This document shows, piece after piece, positions 61,057 to 64,000 of a stretch of DNA of 64,000 nucleotides; position 1 is the stretch's first letter; each line of letters opens with the position of its first letter. This DNA is from Brevundimonas sp. SL130 (GTDB lineage: Bacteria > Pseudomonadota > Alphaproteobacteria > Caulobacterales > Caulobacteraceae). A program made the translations under genes and the position numbers. Location of the stretch: NCBI RefSeq assembly GCF_026625805.1, contig NZ_CP113064.1, forward strand, positions 1,426,001-1,490,000. The letters are read 5' to 3'. Below the pieces are notes generated by a model. That model worked only from the letters and a program-made list of their open reading frames with translations. It was not told the origin of the DNA and did not search any database.

Positions 61057-62883
61057 ATGCTCAATCTGATGGCCGCCCTGATGGCTGGTTCCGCTCTGGT
61101 CGGTGCGGCGCCGGCTTGCGATCTGGACGCCGCCGACGTGCGGGCGGCGGGCGGCGACGCCTGCGCCGAGGCCTGGATGGACCGGCGCCTGGGCATGAAC
61201 GACCTGACGGCGGTGGGCACCCACAACAGCTACAAGCTGGCGATCCCGGACGCCGAGCTTCAGGCCATGATCGCCGTCAACCCCGGCGCCGTCGCCTTGG
61301 ACTATTCGCACCGGCCGTTGGCCGAGCAATTGGACGCCGGCGCACGCCAGATCGAGATCGACGTGCTGAATGATCCGCAAGGCGGGCGATACGCCCATCC
61401 CCTGTCGGCCCTAGGTCGGCCGGGTCAGGGCGCGCCGGTCAGCGCGGCCTTTGCGGAGGCGATGGCCAGGCCGGGCTTCAAGACCCTGCATATGCCGGAC
61501 GCCGACTTCCGCAGTTCCTGCCTGACCTTCGTCGCCTGTCTGACCCAGATCCGCGACTGGTCGCGCGCCCATCCGGATCACGCGCCGATCCTGATCATGC
61601 TGAACGCCAAGACGGGCGGCGCTTCCATGCCGGGCGGGACGACGCCGCTGGACTTCGACGCGGCCGCCTGGGACGCGCTGGACGCCGAGGTGCGTTCGGT
61701 GTTCGACGCCGAGCGGCTGATCACGCCCGATCAGGTTCAGGGACATCACGCCACCTTGCGCGAAGGGGTGCTGGCCGGCGGGTGGCCGAAACTGGGCGCG
61801 GCCCGTGGCAAGGTGTTCTTCGCCCTGGACGAGGGGCCGGAGAAGGTCGCCGCCTATCGCGGTGCGCGGCGGTCGCTGGAAGGCCGGGTCTTCTTCGTCA
61901 ATACCGACGAGGCCTCGCCCGCGGCCGCCTATCTGACGCTGAACGACCCAGTGGGCGAGCAGGCGCGGATACAGGCCGCCGTTCGCGCCGGCTTCATCGT
62001 CCGCACCCGAGCCGACGCCGACACCATGCAGGCGCGTGCGGGCGACGTCAGCCAGCGCAGCGCCGCCTTCGCCAGCGGGGCGCAATATGTATCGACCGAC
62101 TATGTCTGGGCCGATCCGCGCTTCCCCGCCTATGAGGTGCGGCTGACCGGCGCGGCTGCGGCCGTCTGCAATCCGTTGCGAACCGAGGATCGGTGCGACG
62201 GTCTGGCCGTCGAGCGGACAGGCGAGGGGACACAACGTGGCTATCTGGCCCAGGCCGAGCGGCCGGACCTGACTAAGGTGCTGGCCCCGCCGCCCGAGCC
62301 GGGTTCGCCCCGCGCCCTCGCCGACCAGGGCGTCTTCCTCCAGACCCGCGCCCTTCAGGGAACGCCCCGATGGGCGTTGGCGACGTCGGATGTCTCAGGC
62401 GAAGTCTACGACGACTTCGCCCAAGCCCTTGGCGTACGTCTGACGCCCGAGGAGGCTCCGGTTCTGACAGCATTACTGGACCGGGCGGGCAATGACCGTT
62501 CGGTGGTGGGCGCCGCCAAGACGCACTGGGGAACCAAACGGCCCTATATCGGCACGGACCAGCCGATCTGCGAAGCCAAGACCGATCATCTGGCCGGCAA
62601 TCCCGACTACCCCTCCGGCCACTCGGCCCACGGCGTCCATGTGGCCATGATTTTAGCGGAACTCGCGCCCCAGCGCGCCGACGCCCTTTATGCCCGCGGG
62701 CGTGAGTTCGCCGAGAGCCGCTATATCTGCGGCTCCCATAGCTACAGCGCCGTTGAGGCCGGCATCTTGTCGGGAATGGTCATCTATGGCGCCGAGCAAC
62801 GCTCCGACGTCTTCCGCCGCGACATGGAAGCCGCCCGCGCCGAGGTCCAGGCGGCGTTGGCGCGGGCGGGGCTGGGGCAATAG
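61057..62883 (+). CDS. Secreted fusion: Ca-dependent phosphoinositide-type phospholipase C + class A acid phosphatase (PAP2)
   Basis: 608 residues, signal peptide MLNLMAALMAGSALVGAAPA. N-terminal PLC domain (about 40-370): catalytic His56 in AVGTHNSYK, metal-binding ARQIEIDVLNDP, second His145 in KTLHMPDADFRSSC, and ILIMLNAKTGG. C-terminal acid phosphatase (about 420-605): Lys488 in KTHWGTKRPYIG, His522 in YPSGHSAHG, and SRYICGSHSYSAVEAG with His561; the Asp expected four residues after that His is Ala565. It could release and dephosphorylate inositol phosphate from phosphoinositides in the periplasm. Follows the STN transducer by 36 bases, in a likely shared operon. Confidence 0.85.
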   Translation: MLNLMAALMAGSALVGAAPACDLDAADVRAAGGDACAEAWMDRRLGMNDLTAVGTHNSYKLAIPDAELQAMIAVNPGAVALDYSHRPLAEQLDAGARQIEIDVLNDPQGGRYAHPLSALGRPGQGAPVSAAFAEAMARPGFKTLHMPDADFRSSCLTFVACLTQIRDWSRAHPDHAPILIMLNAKTGGASMPGGTTPLDFDAAAWDALDAEVRSVFDAERLITPDQVQGHHATLREGVLAGGWPKLGAARGKVFFALDEGPEKVAAYRGARRSLEGRVFFVNTDEASPAAAYLTLNDPVGEQARIQAAVRAGFIVRTRADADTMQARAGDVSQRSAAFASGAQYVSTDYVWADPRFPAYEVRLTGAAAAVCNPLRTEDRCDGLAVERTGEGTQRGYLAQAERPDLTKVLAPPPEPGSPRALADQGVFLQTRALQGTPRWALATSDVSGEVYDDFAQALGVRLTPEEAPVLTALLDRAGNDRSVVGAAKTHWGTKRPYIGTDQPICEAKTDHLAGNPDYPSGHSAHGVHVAMILAELAPQRADALYARGREFAESRYICGSHSYSAVEAGILSGMVIYGAEQRSDVFRRDMEAARAEVQAALARAGLGQ

Positions 62884-63472
62884 TCCGTCGATCAAAGGCC
62901 GCTTGAGCGCCGCCTTGACTTGCGTCTGACCCCCAGTGGGACGACCTGAGGCGCGCGGCCAGATCAGACAGGCGGAACCGGGGCGCGCCCGTAACGGGAT
63001 AGAGTGTCAGGTCGGCAACCTGGCCGCCGCCGAGCATGGCCGCGACCCCGGGATTAGATATGCTGAGTGCAAGAATCGCTCGATTCAACGCCTCGCGTAT
63101 CTGCGCTGCGCCTTATCAGACGAGGCTGGCCTTGGTATTGGACCGCCTGCGCTGGCTTGCCGAAGCGTTTGGCGCATCCGCTCCCTTGAGGTGGGTAAAT
63201 CATAAGGGTGCAGGGCGCTGGATTGGAGAAAAAAACTACAAAAAGAGATTTTTGTCGCACGTTCTGGGCGGCGGTTCGCTCTTTTTAGCCTCGGTCCGGT
63301 CATAACCACCATGTCGCCATATTGACACAGCCTTGTCGAAAACGTGTCGCCAGTTCGGCTTATTGGCATTAAATTGGGCTCTTCGTGCCGCCATTGGTAT
63401 TGACACCTGTCGTGTGTCTGGGCGTGTTTCAACACCGTCAGTTTTTGGCGGTCTTCGCGACTGAGGGGCACG
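62884..63472. other. Intergenic region before the last TonB receptor
   Basis: About 590 bases. The first 200 have a coding-like look on the minus strand (AAMLGGGQVADLTLYPVTGA) but no start, family or full frame can be supported, so it may be a gene remnant. From 63200 on the sequence is AT-richer and contains TTGACA at 63322-63327, a possible -35 for the receptor, but no clear matching -10. No RNA element recognised. Confidence 0.35.
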
Positions 63473-64000
63473 ATGAACAATACGATTTTGAAACTGATGC
63501 TGACGACAAGCTTGTTGGCCTTGGCGGGGCAGGTGCAGGCGCAGACGACAAGCGCCGCCCAGAACACGACCGCCGACGACAAGGCCGAGGTTGGTGAAGT
63601 GATTGTGACCGGCACGCGGATCGTGCGGCCGAATAACCAGTCCGCGGCTCCGATCACCAGCGTCACCGCAACGGAAATCGAGGCTGCGGCCGCGGTCAAT
63701 ATCGAAGAAATCCTGAACCGGCTGCCGCAGATCGCGCCGGACAGTCAGCAGAACTATCAGGATTCCGACGGCCGCCAGCGCATCAAGCTGCGCAACCTCG
63801 GCTTTGAGCGCACCCTGGTTCTGGTGGACGGCAAGCGCCTCGGCACGATGAACGGCCAGGACGCCGGCATCATCCCGACCTCGATGGTCCAGCGGATCGA
63901 CATCCTGTCGGGCGGCGCCTCTTCGGTTTACGGCTCTGACGCCATCTCGGGCGTGGTCAACTTCATCCTGAAGGATGATTTCGAAGGCCTGCAGCTGGAT
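63473..64000 (+). CDS. TonB-dependent receptor, N-terminal part (runs off the window)
   Basis: The first 176 codons. Signal peptide NNTILKLMLTTSLLALAGQVQAQ; TonB-box-like EVGEVIVTGTRIVR; plug with ITSVTATEIEAAAAVNIEEILNRLPQI, IKLRNLGFERTLVLVDGKRLG and IDILSGGASSVYGSDAISGVVNFIL. This resembles the short-plug peptide/glycan receptor type, as in the glycine-riboswitch receptor. GAGGGGCACG provides the ribosome site. Barrel lies beyond the window. Confidence 0.92.
   Translation, partial: MNNTILKLMLTTSLLALAGQVQAQTTSAAQNTTADDKAEVGEVIVTGTRIVRPNNQSAAPITSVTATEIEAAAAVNIEEILNRLPQIAPDSQQNYQDSDGRQRIKLRNLGFERTLVLVDGKRLGTMNGQDAGIIPTSMVQRIDILSGGASSVYGSDAISGVVNFILKDDFEGLQLD

Noticed and set aside
62884-63205. 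Small gene between the phospholipase fusion and the last TonB receptor
   Set aside because: Some coding look on the minus strand, but no full frame with start and family support; kept as intergenic.

Overview
The window reads as chromosome of a high-GC alphaproteobacterium of the Caulobacteraceae, most likely Brevundimonas or a close relative. Reasons: strong G/C third-position bias, six TonB-dependent receptors in 64 kb (two of the Xanthomonas/Caulobacter type), and a convergent gene arrangement at the left end that matches the Caulobacter holdfast locus. The genus call is inference; no 16S gene is present.

Layout. 1-6.0 kb: holdfast-type export genes (hfsA end and hfsB on +, then hfsE, hfsF and two glycosyltransferases overlapping head to tail on -). 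6.1-10.35 kb: a tRNA-Ser(GCT) gene followed by a visibly lower-GC accessory segment with a DUF262 + HEPN gene pair (possible defence or toxin module), a complete IS630-family element, a PemK/Phd toxin-antitoxin pair and an excisionase-like HTH gene. 10.3-13.5 kb: a TctD/TctE-type two-component system divergent from an orphan lipoprotein substrate-binding protein. 13.6-19.8 kb: a promoter and tandem glycine riboswitch in front of a TonB receptor, then a secreted S9 peptidase and an exported amidohydrolase. 19.9-29.2 kb: TonB receptor, Spinster-like MFS transporter and GH5 glucosidase, converging with an esterase-TetR-M20 amidohydrolase operon. 29.5-31.4 kb: small regulators and hypotheticals, including two coding signals in different frames of the same DNA.

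31.4-42 kb: a phosphonate catabolism cluster (MFS carrier, FAD oxidoreductase, phnX phosphonatase, PhnZ-like HD protein, secreted phosphatase, GntR/UTRA regulator, DeoR regulator, TonB receptor). Four TGGT-N4-ACCA palindromes, each in front of a gene or divergent gene pair, define a likely regulon. 42-46.2 kb: four tightly coupled genes (sulfotransferase, Asp/Asn hydroxylase, TPR-sulfotransferase, Asp/Asn hydroxylase) entered through a strong terminator behind the TonB receptor. 46.3-48.7 kb: acyl-CoA dehydrogenase and heme oxygenase. 48.7-53.2 kb: all six members of the E. coli yjfIJKLMC family set, split into two divergent operons around one control region. 53.4-62.9 kb: TonB receptor, ECF sigma factor, FecR, STN-domain TonB transducer and a secreted phospholipase C-acid phosphatase fusion whose third phosphatase motif lacks its Asp. 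The window ends inside a sixth TonB receptor.

Overall theme: nutrient scavenging modules, each pairing an outer-membrane receptor with exported or cytoplasmic hydrolases and a dedicated control element (riboswitch, TetR, PhnF-like GntR, sigma/anti-sigma). Best candidates for something undescribed are the glycine-riboswitch peptide module, the phosphonate regulon that takes in a TonB receptor, the sulfotransferase/hydroxylase operon, the DUF262-HEPN pair and the phospholipase-phosphatase fusion.
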